Origin: Rikenella microfusus DSM 15922
GTDB lineage: Bacteria > Bacteroidota > Bacteroidia > Bacteroidales > Rikenellaceae
Reading direction: 5' to 3'
Assembly (NCBI RefSeq): GCF_000427365.1
Contig: NZ_KE386488.1
Span: 1,895,882-1,959,881, forward strand
DNA: 64,000 bases
The notes below the pieces were generated by a model that made no database searches, was not told where the DNA came from, and was given only the letters and a program-made list of their open reading frames with translations. Positions 1-8,969 of the stretch are shown piece after piece (positions within the stretch are counted from its first letter, which is position 1; each line of letters opens with the position of its first letter). Made by a program: the position numbers and the translations under genes.

Positions 1-1977
1 GTGGACTTCATGCCCCTTTCCGTAGAATATAAAGAGAAATACGCGGCCAACGGCCGTTTTCCCGGCGGGTTCCTCAAACGCGAAGCGCGTCCGTCGGACT
101 ACGAAATACTCGTGTCGCGCCTGATCGACCGCGCCCTGCGGCCGCTCTTCCCCGGCGACTATCATGCCGAAGTCTTCGTGACCGTGACCCTGCTGTCCGC
201 CGATCCCGACATCCAGCCCGACGCATTGGCGGGACTGGCGGCATCTTCGGCGCTGGCCGTTTCGACCATTCCGTTCGGCGGCCCGATCTCCGAAGTGCGC
301 GTGGCCCGTATCGGCGGCGAATTCGTCATCAATCCGACCTTCTCGCAGATGGAAGGCGGCGCCTGCGACCTCGACATCATGGTCGCCGCGACGATCGACA
401 ACATCATGATGGTCGAAGGCGAAATGAAAGAGGTGTCCGAAGCCGTGATGCTCGACGCCATCAAATTCGCCCACGAAGAGATCAAGAAACAGTGCCGGGC
501 CCAGCTCGAACTGATGCAGGAGGTAGGCAAAACCGAAAAACGCGCCTATTGCCACGAACAGAACGATTGGGGGCTGCGCGACGCCGTGGCGGGCGCTACC
601 TACGACAAAGTGTACGAAGTGGCCAAGAGCCAACTGCCCAAACACGAACGCAGCGACCGCTTCGACGAAATCCTGGAACAGTATCTCGCCGGATTCGAGG
701 AGCAGTACGGCGCCGAGGAACGCGCGGCCAAAGAGAGCATGATCCGCCGTTACTTCCACGACTACTCGCTCAAGCCGGCCATGCGCAACATGATCCTGAA
801 CGAGGGGATCCGGCTGGACGGCCGCAAGACCAACGAGATCAGGCCGATATGGTGCGAAGTAGGGTACCTGCCCGCCCCGCACGGCTCGGCCGTTTTCACG
901 CGCGGCGAAACGCAGTCGCTGACAACCGTAACGCTTGGCACAAAACTTGATGAAAAAATGATCGACGACGTCCTGCGCGAAGGGACCGAACGATTCGTTC
1001 TTCACTACAATTTCCCGCCTTTCTCGACCGGCGAGGCGCGTCCGGCACGGGGTTTGTCGCGCCGGGAGATCGGACACGGCAACCTGGCGCTGCGCGCACT
1101 CAAACCGATGATTCCCTCCGAGGCCGAATGCCCGTATGCCATTCGCGTGGTGTCCGACATTCTGGAGTCCAACGGCTCGTCGTCCATGGCTACGGTATGC
1201 GCCGGGACGCTGGCCCTGATGGATGCCGGGGTGAAGATCAAAAAACCGGTATCGGGGATCGCCATGGGGCTGATCGCCGAAGGCGGCCGAGTGGCCGTCC
1301 TTTCGGACATCCTGGGCGACGAAGACCACTTGGGCGACATGGATTTCAAGGTGACAGGCACCGCCGACGGCATCACCGCCACCCAGATGGACATCAAGGT
1401 GGACGGCCTCTCGTACGAAGTGCTGGCCGCCGCGCTCGAACAGGCCCGCCAGGGCCGGATGTACATCCTCGGCAAACTGACCGAAACCATCGCCGCTCCG
1501 CGCGAGGATTACAAACCCCATGTGCCGCGCATGGTTCAGATCACCATTCCGAAAGACTTTATCGGGGCCGTGATCGGACCGGGCGGTAAAGTGATCCAGG
1601 AGATGCAGAAGGAGACCGGCACGACCATCACCATCACCGAAGAGGGCGAAATCGGGAAAGTGGACGTGTTCGGAGCCGATAAGGAAGGCGTCGAAGCGGC
1701 CATCGCCAAGATCAAAGGGATGACCGCCGTACCGGAAGTAGGGACCGTTTATCACGGCAAAGTGAAATCGGTGGTGGCTTTCGGAGCGTTCGTCGAGATA
1801 CTTCCGGGCAAGGACGGCCTGCTGCACATTTCGGAAATCGCCCACCGTCGGTTCGAAACCATGGAAGAGACCGGCATCAAGGAAGGCGACATGATGGACG
1901 TGAAACTGATCGCGGTCGATCCCAAAAACGGCAAGCTGAAACTTTCGCGCAAAGCGTTGCTCGAAAAAGGGCAGTAA
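1..1977 (+). CDS. pnp: Polyribonucleotide nucleotidyltransferase (PNPase), 5' end cut by the window
   Basis: PNPase degrades RNA 3'-to-5' with phosphate and is a core part of bacterial RNA turnover in the cytoplasm. The frame is open from base 1. The first visible residues align with about residue 60 of the E. coli enzyme, so part of the first RNase PH domain is missing beyond the edge. Visible in order: the rest of the first PH domain, an alpha-helical linker, the second PH domain with the active-site block [13 protein letters not shown] (about residues 440-452), a KH domain with [11 protein letters not shown] (about 526) and an S1 domain ending at [12 protein letters not shown]. The GTG at base 1 should not be read as the true start. 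Identification is very secure. Confidence 0.97.
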   Translation: MDFMPLSVEYKEKYAANGRFPGGFLKREARPSDYEILVSRLIDRALRPLFPGDYHAEVFVTVTLLSADPDIQPDALAGLAASSALAVSTIPFGGPISEVRVARIGGEFVINPTFSQMEGGACDLDIMVAATIDNIMMVEGEMKEVSEAVMLDAIKFAHEEIKKQCRAQLELMQEVGKTEKRAYCHEQNDWGLRDAVAGATYDKVYEVAKSQLPKHERSDRFDEILEQYLAGFEEQYGAEERAAKESMIRRYFHDYSLKPAMRNMILNEGIRLDGRKTNEIRPIWCEVGYLPAPHGSAVFTRGETQSLTTVTLGTKLDEKMIDDVLREGTERFVLHYNFPPFSTGEARPARGLSRREIGHGNLALRALKPMIPSEAECPYAIRVVSDILESNGSSSMATVCAGTLALMDAGVKIKKPVSGIAMGLIAEGGRVAVLSDILGDEDHLGDMDFKVTGTADGITATQMDIKVDGLSYEVLAAALEQARQGRMYILGKLTETIAAPREDYKPHVPRMVQITIPKDFIGAVIGPGGKVIQEMQKETGTTITITEEGEIGKVDVFGADKEGVEAAIAKIKGMTAVPEVGTVYHGKVKSVVAFGAFVEILPGKDGLLHISEIAHRRFETMEETGIKEGDMMDVKLIAVDPKNGKLKLSRKALLEKGQ

Positions 1978-2094
1978 AAAGTAAAAGAGAAACTTCGGAA
2001 ACGGTGCAGGCACGAAGCGACGGGTATCCGAGCCCGAGGGAAAGCATAAAAGAAGTTTTTGAGAATTCCTAAAGAATTTTTCGGAATAAATTCG

Positions 2095-2102
2095 TAGCTT
2101 TG
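2095..2102 (+). promoter_or_regulatory. Bacteroidota -7 box (TAGCTTTG) of the TPR lipoprotein gene
   Basis: TAGCTTTG fits the Bacteroidota TAnnTTTG -7 consensus and lies about 60 bases before the ATG at 2165. No good TTG -33 element is seen at 17-23 bases upstream, so the call rests on the -7 box and position. The leader after it is AT-rich. Confidence 0.5.
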
Positions 2103-2164
2103 TGTAACATTGGAGGGAGTGGATAGAAAACAATAAAAACCAATTAAATAACAATTAACTGATT

Positions 2165-3901
2165 ATGAGAAAGTTTTTAAACATCAGTCTCGCGGTTATC
2201 GCTGCGTCGGCTCTTCTCACCAGCTGTAATTGCTTCAGCAAGATGATGAAGAAGACCGCACAGGGCATTACGGTTACCTGCGCTCCGGAAGTAGTCACCC
2301 TGAAGGGCGACAACGCCGTGACCACCATTACGGTGAACATTCCGGCCAAAGCATTCCACAAATACGGCGTACTGAAAGTTACCCCGGTGATCGTTTCGGC
2401 CATCGACGGTACCGAATATGCCGGCGAACCCAAATTCCTTCAGGGGGAAAAGGTGCAGGACAACTATACCGTGATTCCCAACTCGGGCGGTTCGTTCACC
2501 ATGGACGTGGCTATCCCGTACAACCCGTCGATGCGTCTGTCGCAGCTCGTGCTGAAGGCGGAAGCCAAATGTCTCAAACGCGGTAAGAAGATCAAGAACT
2601 TCACCGAATACAAGACTCCGATCGTGGTTGCCAACGGCGTAAGCTCGTTGCAGCTCATGGCCGACAACTACGCGAAAGTAGCCATCGCTCCGGACGCTTT
2701 CCAGCGCGTGACCAACATTTCGGAATCGGCCAAGATCATGTTCGTGATCAACCGTGCCAATGTCCGTTCGAGCCAGCTGGCCAAAGAAGACATCAAAGCT
2801 TTGCAGGATTTCATCATCGCCAACTCGGGCGACGCCAAGAAGAAAGTAGGCGACGTTTACACGCAGGCTTACGCTTCGCCGGACGGCCCGCTGGCTTTCA
2901 ACGACAAACTGTCGAAAGATCGTGGTACCTCGACCCAGAAAGCCGTGAGCGCCAAGTTCAAGAAAGACAAGATGCCGGTCGATACCAAGTTCGACGTGAA
3001 CGCGATGGGCGAAGACTGGGAAGGCTTCAAGGAACTGGTCGAAAAATCGGATATTCCGGACAAGGCCCTGATCCTTCAGGTGCTGTCGATGTACAGCGAT
3101 CCGCAGGTGCGCAACCGCGAAATCAAGAACATGAGCGCCGCTTTCAAAGTGCTGGCTGAAAAGATCCTGCCGGAACTGCGCCGTTCGAAAATGACCGTTA
3201 ACGTTCAGGTGGAAGGTCTGACCGACGCCGAACTGAAAGAAGCCGTCGCTACCGACATCAACAAGCTGAACGTGGAAGAGATGCTGTTCGCGGCTACTCT
3301 TTACACCGACAACGCTACCAAAGCCAAAATCTACAAGGCTGCCGCTGAAAAGTACAACTGCTACCGCGGTTACAACAACCTGGGTGTGGTTCTGGCCAAC
3401 GAAGGCGACTACGCCGGTGCCAAAGCCGCTTTCCTGAAAGCCGCTTCGCTGAACAACACCGACCCGAACGTCATCAACAACCTGGGCGTCGTTGCTCTGG
3501 CCGAAGGCAAGAAAGCCGAAGCCGCCAAATTCTTCGCTGCCTCTTCGGCTCCGGAAGCCAAATACAACAAGGGCCTCGTCGAACTGGCTAACGGCAACTA
3601 CGCTGCCGCCGCCCGTACGCTCGACGGTTACAACCAGGCTCTGGCCGAACTGCTGAACGGTAATGTTGCTAAAGCCAAACAGCAGCTGGCCGGCATGAAT
3701 ACCTGGCGTGCCAACTACGTGAAAGCGGTGATCGCTGCACAGGAAGGCGACGCGAACGCTTTGGTTTCTAACCTGAAAGCCGCTATCGCCCAGAATCCGG
3801 AAGCTGCCGAACTGGCTGCTACCGAAGTGAACTTCTACGAATTCTTCGAACACGCTCAGTTCGTTGAAATCGTGAAGGTTAAAGCGAAAATGAAATACTA
3901 A
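2165..3901 (+). CDS. Lipoprotein with OmpA-like middle region and C-terminal TPR repeats
   Basis: This is a 578-residue predicted lipoprotein: the N-terminus is a classic signal peptide ending in the lipobox LLTSC with Cys21. Residues about 25-160 look like a beta-rich domain. Residues about 190-280 resemble an OmpA-type peptidoglycan-binding fold (the IMFVINRANVRSSQL stretch and the later RGTSTQKAVSAKF). Residues about 385-460 hold TPR-like helical pairs such as NNLGVVLANEGDYAGAKAAF. Codon use is strikingly uniform, with almost only preferred codons, which suggests very high expression; this bias also leaves the antisense strand free of stops. It stands alone between pnp and smpB with its own -7 box and a strong terminator. 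The precise function is unknown; a structural role linking outer membrane and peptidoglycan is my inference. Confidence 0.85.
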   Translation: MRKFLNISLAVIAASALLTSCNCFSKMMKKTAQGITVTCAPEVVTLKGDNAVTTITVNIPAKAFHKYGVLKVTPVIVSAIDGTEYAGEPKFLQGEKVQDNYTVIPNSGGSFTMDVAIPYNPSMRLSQLVLKAEAKCLKRGKKIKNFTEYKTPIVVANGVSSLQLMADNYAKVAIAPDAFQRVTNISESAKIMFVINRANVRSSQLAKEDIKALQDFIIANSGDAKKKVGDVYTQAYASPDGPLAFNDKLSKDRGTSTQKAVSAKFKKDKMPVDTKFDVNAMGEDWEGFKELVEKSDIPDKALILQVLSMYSDPQVRNREIKNMSAAFKVLAEKILPELRRSKMTVNVQVEGLTDAELKEAVATDINKLNVEEMLFAATLYTDNATKAKIYKAAAEKYNCYRGYNNLGVVLANEGDYAGAKAAFLKAASLNNTDPNVINNLGVVALAEGKKAEAAKFFAASSAPEAKYNKGLVELANGNYAAAARTLDGYNQALAELLNGNVAKAKQQLAGMNTWRANYVKAVIAAQEGDANALVSNLKAAIAQNPEAAELAATEVNFYEFFEHAQFVEIVKVKAKMKY

Positions 3902-3929
3902 TCGGTTCTCTGACCGAGAGGTTCAGCGG

Positions 3930-3970
3930 GTATGCCCGGTACTGTATGCGGTACCGGGCATACTGTTTTT
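3930..3970 (+). terminator. Rho-independent terminator after the TPR lipoprotein
   Basis: A 13-bp perfect stem (3930-3942 with 3951-3963, GTATGCCCGGTAC) with an 8-base loop is followed by TGTTTTT. It lies 29 bases after the stop codon. Confidence 0.85.
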
Positions 3971-4020
3971 ATGGAGGGCGATTAGGTATTTGAGCGTACT
4001 GTCCGATTGTCGATTATAGT

Positions 4021-4028
4021 TATCTTTG
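4021..4028 (+). promoter_or_regulatory. -7 box (TATCTTTG) immediately upstream of smpB
   Basis: TATCTTTG matches TAnnTTTG exactly and ends only 11 bases before the smpB ATG at 4040. If it is used, the transcript would have an extremely short leader. No TTG is found at the expected 17-23 base spacing. Confidence 0.5.
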
Positions 4029-4039
4029 CACACGAAATC

Positions 4040-4495
4040 ATGGCCGAACAGAATAAAATATCGATCCGGAACAAGCGTGCTACTTTCGATTACGAGATTC
4101 TCGAAGAGTGGGTGGCGGGTATCGTGCTGACGGGAACGGAGATCAAGTCGGTGCGGATGAGCAAGGCGAGCCTGGTGGATTGCTATTGCTACCTGCATCG
4201 GGGCGAGTTGTATGTCCATGGGATGAATATCGCGGAGTATCACTGGGGTACTTACAATAACCATCAGCCGAAACGCGACCGTAAGTTGTTGCTGAACCGC
4301 AAGGAGATCGCAAAAATCGAGCGGGCTTTGCAGGACAAAGGACTGACGGTGGTGGGCCTGCGTCTCTTTATCAACGACCGGGGGCTGGCGAAACTGGCGA
4401 TCGGCCTCGCGCGGGGACGCAAAAAGTACGATAAACGGGAAAATCTCAAGGAAAAGGACGCCAAACGGGATATGGACCGAGCCATGAAACGCTGA
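4040..4495 (+). CDS. smpB: SsrA-binding protein SmpB
   Basis: SmpB binds tmRNA and delivers it to stalled ribosomes for trans-translation in the cytoplasm. The 151-residue product has the family's usual length and landmarks: [13 protein letters not shown] near the N-terminus, [15 protein letters not shown], the [20 protein letters not shown] segment and a lysine/arginine-rich C-terminal tail from about residue 120 that is disordered until it enters the ribosome. I chose the ATG at 4040 (MAEQNK) over an upstream in-frame TTG at 4007, because the latter would lie upstream of the -7 box. Divergence from other SmpB proteins is not unusual. Confidence 0.96.
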   Translation: MAEQNKISIRNKRATFDYEILEEWVAGIVLTGTEIKSVRMSKASLVDCYCYLHRGELYVHGMNIAEYHWGTYNNHQPKRDRKLLLNRKEIAKIERALQDKGLTVVGLRLFINDRGLAKLAIGLARGRKKYDKRENLKEKDAKRDMDRAMKR

Positions 4496-4505
4496 TTATT
4501 AACTG

Positions 4506-4840
4506 TAAAACCGTTCAGTTATTCGTACTGTTTAGGTTTGAGGCAACCGTTCTTTCTTTGAAAAGAAAGAACCAAAGAAACTTTCGAGCAGCTGTGCTAC
4601 GCCTCAGGCTCCGCAATCCTCTCGCATTGAGGTACCCTTTGTTCTGTAATGGATAGGGGGCTAATGGGGCATAACCCTGCCATATAGCCCCCTATCCATT
4701 ACAGAACAAACCTTCAAAGGAAAAGGTATCCGGCAGGCTCAGGAGATGCGCAAGCATCTCAAAAAGTTTTTCTGGTTCTCTTTGTGAACAAAGAGAACAG
4801 TACCCTCGAACATCAAAGTACGGATAAATGAACGATTAAA
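4506..4840. repeat. Family A dispersed repeat, copy A1, with imperfect terminal inverted repeats
   Basis: The whole smpB-yeiH gap is one palindromic element. Its left end (from about 4507, CCGTTCAGTTATTCGTACTG) is an imperfect inverted copy of its right end (up to about 4840), continuing for about 70 bases on each side. Each arm carries its own small hairpin (for example TTCTTTC...GAAAGAA near 4551-4572). A 26-bp perfect hairpin sits at the centre. The 4711-4775 part is the inverted copy of a module also found in A2 and A3 (AAACTTTTTGAGATGC...). No coding potential is credible here. It begins about 11 bases after the smpB stop. Confidence 0.75.
4638..4710. repeat. 26-bp perfect hairpin inside A1
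   Basis: Bases 4638-4663 are the exact reverse complement of 4685-4710, with a 21-base loop. There is no following T-run, so it is not a classic terminator. It is specific to this copy of family A. Confidence 0.85.
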
Positions 4841-4851
4841 CCTAAGAATAG

Positions 4852-6090
4852 ATGACCAGACAGCGACTATTGAACCATTTTAAGACCGAAGACTGGCTTG
4901 CCGTGGGTGCCGGGTTGATCATTATGATTTTAGCCATCGTAATGCCCGATTGGATGCCCACCATGCCCAAGACGCTCGATACCCTCGGCAGTTGGCAGAA
5001 CATCGTTATCCTTATCGCCGGACTGTTCGTGATCGTGTATGCCGCCTGCAAGATACTCGGCCGGCCCGCACGCGGGATACTGCCTTCTCTGCTCGTGATT
5101 TTCGCCGTCGCGTTAGGCGCTCAGTACATAGCCTCCTCGCCTGTCATTAAAGATACCACCGGACTCGAAAGCGTATTTTTCGCCGTGGCCCTCGGCCTGC
5201 TTATCAGCAATACCGTCGGCGTTCCGAAATGGATGCGTCCCGCATTGCAGAGCGAATTTTATGTCAAGATCGGTCTCGTATTGCTGGGAACCACCGTTAT
5301 TTTCGGCGAAATCATGCAGGCCGGTGCGCTTGGGTTGATACAGGCGCTCGTCGTCGTGTTCTGCGTGTGGAACTTCGGGTATTGGGTCGCCCGGAAGCTC
5401 GGCGTGGACCGGGAAATGTCCACCATGCTGGCCAGCGCCGTTTCCATCTGCGGCGTGTCCGCCGCCATCGCCACCTGCGGGGCGATCAAAGGCGACAGCA
5501 AAAAATTGTCGTATGTGATTTCGCTGGTGCTCGTCGTGGCCATCCCGATGATGTATTTCATGCCCTATCTGGCCAAATGGATGGGCCTCACGCCCGAAGT
5601 GGCCGGTGCCTGGATGGGCGGTACGATCGACACGACCGGGGCCGTCGTGGCCTCCGGGTCGGTGCTGGGCGAAACGGCCGAAAAATACAGCGTGATCGTG
5701 AAATTTTCGCAGAACGTATTGTTGGGGTTGGCTGCGTTCGCCATCTCGATTTACTGGTCGTACAAAGGCAAGGACCATCGCGAAAAACCGACGGCCGGCG
5801 TGCTGTGGGAACGTTTCCCGAAATTCGTGCTGGGTTTTGTGCTGGCTTCTTTGATTTTCAGTTTCGCCATGCCGCTCGAAACGGCTAAAAGCGTGGGGGC
5901 GGTGACCAAAAACCTGCAAGGGACGTTCTTCGCCATCGCTTTCGTCTGCATCGGACTGGAGACCCGGTTCAAGGATATTTTCAACAAGAGTTTCAAAAAA
6001 CCGTTATGGGGTTTTCTGATCGCGCAGGGTTTCAATATCGTATTGACCCTGATCGTGGCTTACCTGCTGTTCGCCCATATCAGCGATTAG
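4852..6090 (+). CDS. YeiH/UPF0324 family membrane protein, putative sulfate/sulfonate exporter
   Basis: This 412-residue polytopic inner-membrane protein has about ten hydrophobic segments. It carries the hallmark of the UPF0324 (YeiH, Pfam Cons_hypoth698) family, SAVSICGVSAAIATCGAI, around residues 198-215, plus the later AGAWMGGTIDTTGAVVASG motif. The family has often been annotated as putative sulfate exporters, but its substrate is not firmly established. At 412 residues it is longer than typical members (about 340), mainly through an N-terminal extension with two extra hydrophobic segments. It is a single-gene unit closed by a strong terminator. The link to sulfur compounds fits a genome that also has a cysteate synthase, but the two genes are not neighbours. 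Confidence 0.85.
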   Translation: MTRQRLLNHFKTEDWLAVGAGLIIMILAIVMPDWMPTMPKTLDTLGSWQNIVILIAGLFVIVYAACKILGRPARGILPSLLVIFAVALGAQYIASSPVIKDTTGLESVFFAVALGLLISNTVGVPKWMRPALQSEFYVKIGLVLLGTTVIFGEIMQAGALGLIQALVVVFCVWNFGYWVARKLGVDREMSTMLASAVSICGVSAAIATCGAIKGDSKKLSYVISLVLVVAIPMMYFMPYLAKWMGLTPEVAGAWMGGTIDTTGAVVASGSVLGETAEKYSVIVKFSQNVLLGLAAFAISIYWSYKGKDHREKPTAGVLWERFPKFVLGFVLASLIFSFAMPLETAKSVGAVTKNLQGTFFAIAFVCIGLETRFKDIFNKSFKKPLWGFLIAQGFNIVLTLIVAYLLFAHISD

Positions 6091-6112
6091 GCTTTTCCGT
6101 CGAAAAAGAAAA

Positions 6113-6147
6113 GGCGGTACTGTGCCAACCGGCACGTACCGCCTTTT
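6113..6147 (+). terminator. Rho-independent terminator after the YeiH-like gene
   Basis: GGCGGTAC (6113-6120) pairs with GTACCGCC (6135-6142), with an inner GTGCC/GGCAC stem, followed by TTTTT. It lies 22 bases after the stop codon. Confidence 0.9.
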
Positions 6148-6626
6148 TGTAGGGTAAGTATAACGCGGCTTTTACCCTGTTGTCCTGCCTGATTTGCAGG
6201 CTGTTTCGGCTTTCCTGACGCTGGAAGCCGTCAGGAAAGCCGATCGGGGAATATTCGCGCCTTGGTATATTTATTATCATACGACTTTCCCGAAAGCCGT
6301 GCAAGGATATTCCCGACCTGCCCTGCGACGTCCCCGGCACAGGAGGGCTGGAAATTGTATTCCGCGAAGGGGAGCGATACGGTGAATCAGGTATGCAGAT
6401 AAAAACGGAAGTATCCCTATTCGGCTTGTTCCGGTTTCCGGACGGCTGTCTCGGTCGCGGGCGAGCCAACAGGGCGCGCAGGGGGACGCGCGCCGAGACA
6501 TCGAAGACCGGAAACTCTATCAAGTACAAGCCTGAAAGAGATATTTCCGAATAAAATAGGGTCAAGTCGTATATATTCGCCGGTTCGTATATCGTCTGGC
6601 TGCTTTATAGCGACGTTACGCGCGAA
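6148..6626. other. Non-coding stretch holding a hairpin and a long nested palindrome
   Basis: No credible gene is seen. Two structures stand out. One is a 14-bp perfect hairpin, 6207-6220 with 6229-6242, with an 8-base loop. The other is a nested imperfect palindrome from 6415 to 6561 whose arms pair in order: CCCTATT/AATAGGG (6415-6421, 6555-6561), GGCTTGT/ACAAGCC (6423-6429, 6526-6532), GTTTCCGG/CCGGAAAC (6434-6441, 6508-6515) and TGTCTCGG/CCGAGACA (6447-6454, 6493-6500). Possible meanings are a structured RNA or the remnant of a small mobile element. Confidence 0.6.
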
Positions 6627-7523
6627 TTATTCTTCCGGTTCCTGCGGGACGATGATCGGCAGGCTGGCAGGCAGGCATTCGATATCGAGCGGGAAATCCG
6701 GCCCTTTTTCGCCGTCGATGTCCGTCGTGGGCTGGTCGTTTTCGATATGCAGTCGGCGTGTCTGGAAATAGACGATGTCGCTGGGGTAGGCTGCGTCTTT
6801 CTTTTTGACCAGGAAATGGAATACGTTCTTGATGTTTTCGACGATATTTTCGCCCCGGATGATGAGTACGTCCAGCAGTCCGTCTTCGACGCTCGAATGT
6901 TTGGCCAGCTTCAGGTTGCCGGCCGTACGGCCGTTGAAGACCAGCAGCAGCAGGCAGCTTCCCTTGAATGCGATTTCGTCGGCCGTCACTTCGATATTCA
7001 TCTTCCGGAACGACGGCAGTTCGCTGAGACTGCTGAAATAATAGGCCAGTTTACCGAACGTGTTTTTAAGTGCGGTCGGAGTCTTCTGGGAAACTTCCGT
7101 GAACAGGCCGCAGCTTAGCACGTTGATGAAATAGCGGTTATTGACGCGCCCCATGTCGAGGTAGCGTACTTTCCCGTTCAATATGGCGCGGCAGGCATCG
7201 GGCAGGTTGTCCGGCATGCCGATCAGGTGGGCGAAGTCGTTGGCGGTGCCCATCGGCAGGATGGCGATGGGAATGACGATGTTTTTATGTTTCAGGTAAT
7301 TGACGAGCCGGTTGATGGTGCCGTCGCCTCCGGCTGCCAGCAGGTGGTCGGGAGCGAGTTCGGCGACCAGGGCGGAGAGGCTCGAAAGACCCCGGTCGCG
7401 GGTGATGCGGAACAGGGTCAATACGTAACCGGCCCGCTGGTAGTACATGGCGATACGGTCCAGCTGACCGACGGTCTGGGCCTCGCCGGATATGGGATTG
7501 TAAAGAAATATCGCGTTCTTCAT
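6627..7523 (-). CDS. YegS/diacylglycerol-kinase family lipid kinase
   Basis: The product (298 residues) is a soluble, membrane-associating kinase of the DAGK_cat/YegS/LCB5 family, which phosphorylates diacylglycerol or another lipid alcohol. It shows the glycine-rich nucleotide-binding loop AAGGDGTINRLVNY (about residues 63-76) and the second conserved block LPMGTANDFAHLIG (about 91-104). The C-terminal beta-sandwich half is present, ending in a typical DGE-containing strand before the terminal residues. It starts MKNAIFLYNPISGE, the usual opening of the family. The gene is monocistronic: downstream is the palindrome-bearing spacer and upstream a family A repeat. The exact lipid substrate cannot be read from sequence. 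Confidence 0.9.
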   Translation of the reverse strand: MKNAIFLYNPISGEAQTVGQLDRIAMYYQRAGYVLTLFRITRDRGLSSLSALVAELAPDHLLAAGGDGTINRLVNYLKHKNIVIPIAILPMGTANDFAHLIGMPDNLPDACRAILNGKVRYLDMGRVNNRYFINVLSCGLFTEVSQKTPTALKNTFGKLAYYFSSLSELPSFRKMNIEVTADEIAFKGSCLLLLVFNGRTAGNLKLAKHSSVEDGLLDVLIIRGENIVENIKNVFHFLVKKKDAAYPSDIVYFQTRRLHIENDQPTTDIDGEKGPDFPLDIECLPASLPIIVPQEPEE

Positions 7524-7532
7524 AAATCTCTA

Positions 7533-7952
7533 TTTAATCGTTCGTTTATTCTACTGTTTTAGGTATTGAGGCAACCGTTCTTTCTTTAAAAAGAAAGAAC
7601 CAAAGAGCCGACGTAGCAGCCGAGCGCCATCGAGTCCACTCGTACGGCCGAGACACCGGGAGGAAAACGATGCCAAACTTTTTGAGATGCCAATGTATCG
7701 CCTGAGCTGGCGGGTATCCTTTTCTGTAAAAAAGACAGCCCGGTATTTTGCGGTTCGTAGAACCGCCGGCCTTGTCGCCCTGGCGCTTTGCGCCACGGGG
7801 GGAGGGCGACAGGCCGAACTTCAAATTTCAGGTACGGCCGTTGTTTCGGATGAACAGTGTTCCCAAACCCGAACAGTTGCTTTGATTCTTTCTTTGACAA
7901 GAAAGAACAGTGGACTCTATCGTCAATGTGCAGAATAAACGAACGGTTATTT
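7533..7952. repeat. Family A dispersed repeat, copy A2
   Basis: The gap between the lipid-kinase start and the apbE stop is a second family A element. The left end (about 7534, TTAATCGTTCGTTTATTCT) matches the inverted right end (to about 7952), including the TTCTTTCTTTAAAAAGAAAGAA sub-hairpin at 7579-7600 and its partner near 7889-7908. Internal parts (GCCGACGTAGCAGCC..., and AAACTTTTTGAGATGC at about 7676) recur in A3. A hairpin built on CCTTGTCGCCCT and AGGGCGACAGG lies at about 7769-7815. The right terminal repeat overlaps the apbE stop codon. Confidence 0.75.
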
Positions 7953-8960
7953 AATGATTCGTTTACGGATATTGGGTGTGGTATAGACCCCCATCGAGCC
8001 GTCCGGTCGGCTGAACACCAGGTAGCCCTCCAGTTCCGGATGCCGTTCCAGCAGTTGTTTGCTCTTTTCCAGCCCGATCACCATGCAGGCCGTGGCATAG
8101 CCGTCCGCCACCGCCGACGTCGGAGCGATGATCGTCGCCGACAGCAGGTTGTGCACCGCCGGACGGAGCGTATGCGGGTCGATCGTATGCGTCACCTTGT
8201 TTCCGTTTTCATCGTAAGCGAACTTTCGGTAATTGCCCGACGTCACCAGTCCCCGGTCCGTCAGTTTCAGGATCGTCTGCAAATCCTCGCCCGGTACCAT
8301 ATTGCCCTCCACCGGGCGGTCGATCCCCACCTTCCACTCCCCGCCCGAAGGGTTGCGGCCCTTGCAAAGGATCTCGCCGCCGATTTCGACCATATAATCC
8401 TCTATACCCAGCGAATCGAACATCGCCCCCATCAGATCCGACGAATACCCCTGCGCGATCGCATTGAAATCGAGCGCCAGCCGCGGATCCTCCTTGACCA
8501 GCCGCCCGTTTTCGATCCGTACTTTCCGATAGCCCGTAAATACCCGGATCGAGTCGATTTCGCGCTGCGACAAAAGGTGCGGCGTATCGTCCGTCCCGAT
8601 GCGGTAAGCCGCGATCAGCGGTCGCAGCGTCACGTCGAACGCACCCTCCGTATCTTCGCTGATTCCGTGCGAAATGGCCAGGCACTCCGTAAACCATCGA
8701 TCCGGAACCGCGGCGGGGTCGTTTTCGTTGAGCCGCGTCAGCAGCGAACTCGGATTATAGACCGACAGCGAATTGTCGAAATCCTCCAGCAGCTCCTCGA
8801 TGTCGGTACGCAAGTCGCGGCCCTGCGGGTCGTTGTAGACGATATGATAGGTACTGCCCTGCGTAAAACCGTCCACCGTAGCGTAAGATTTCGGCTTCGG
8901 CGTGCAGGCCGTTCCCAGCGCCAACGCCCCCAGGAGCGGCAGGCTTAAAAATCGTTTCAT
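7947..8960 (-). CDS. apbE: FAD:protein FMN transferase (ApbE), lipoprotein
   Basis: ApbE attaches FMN covalently to threonine residues of target flavoproteins such as NqrB/C and RnfD/G, on the outer face of the inner membrane. The 337-residue product has a lipoprotein signal with lipobox LGTAC (Cys19). Family motifs follow: the substrate-binding GSTYHIVYN block, ALDFNAIAQGYSSDLM, VEIGGEILCKG and the Mg/FAD-binding THTIDPHTLRPA segment, then SAVADGYATACMVIG. Its TAA stop lies inside the terminal repeat of element A2. It is the last gene of an apparent trkA-SGNH hydrolase-apbE operon; the gap to the previous gene is 9 bases. No Nqr or Rnf genes are in the window. Confidence 0.95.
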   Translation of the reverse strand: MKRFLSLPLLGALALGTACTPKPKSYATVDGFTQGSTYHIVYNDPQGRDLRTDIEELLEDFDNSLSVYNPSSLLTRLNENDPAAVPDRWFTECLAISHGISEDTEGAFDVTLRPLIAAYRIGTDDTPHLLSQREIDSIRVFTGYRKVRIENGRLVKEDPRLALDFNAIAQGYSSDLMGAMFDSLGIEDYMVEIGGEILCKGRNPSGGEWKVGIDRPVEGNMVPGEDLQTILKLTDRGLVTSGNYRKFAYDENGNKVTHTIDPHTLRPAVHNLLSATIIAPTSAVADGYATACMVIGLEKSKQLLERHPELEGYLVFSRPDGSMGVYTTPNIRKRIIK

Positions 8961-8969
8961 AGAATCGCG

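Noticed and set aside
2177-3853. 558-codon open frame antisense to the TPR lipoprotein
   Set aside because: It mirrors the strongly biased codon use of the real gene, has no signal or domain, and is rich in His/Val/Phe as expected of an antisense shadow.
6080-6565. Minus-strand 161-codon frame across the spacer
   Set aside because: It runs over the YeiH terminator and the nested palindrome and ends inside the transporter gene; composition is not protein-like.
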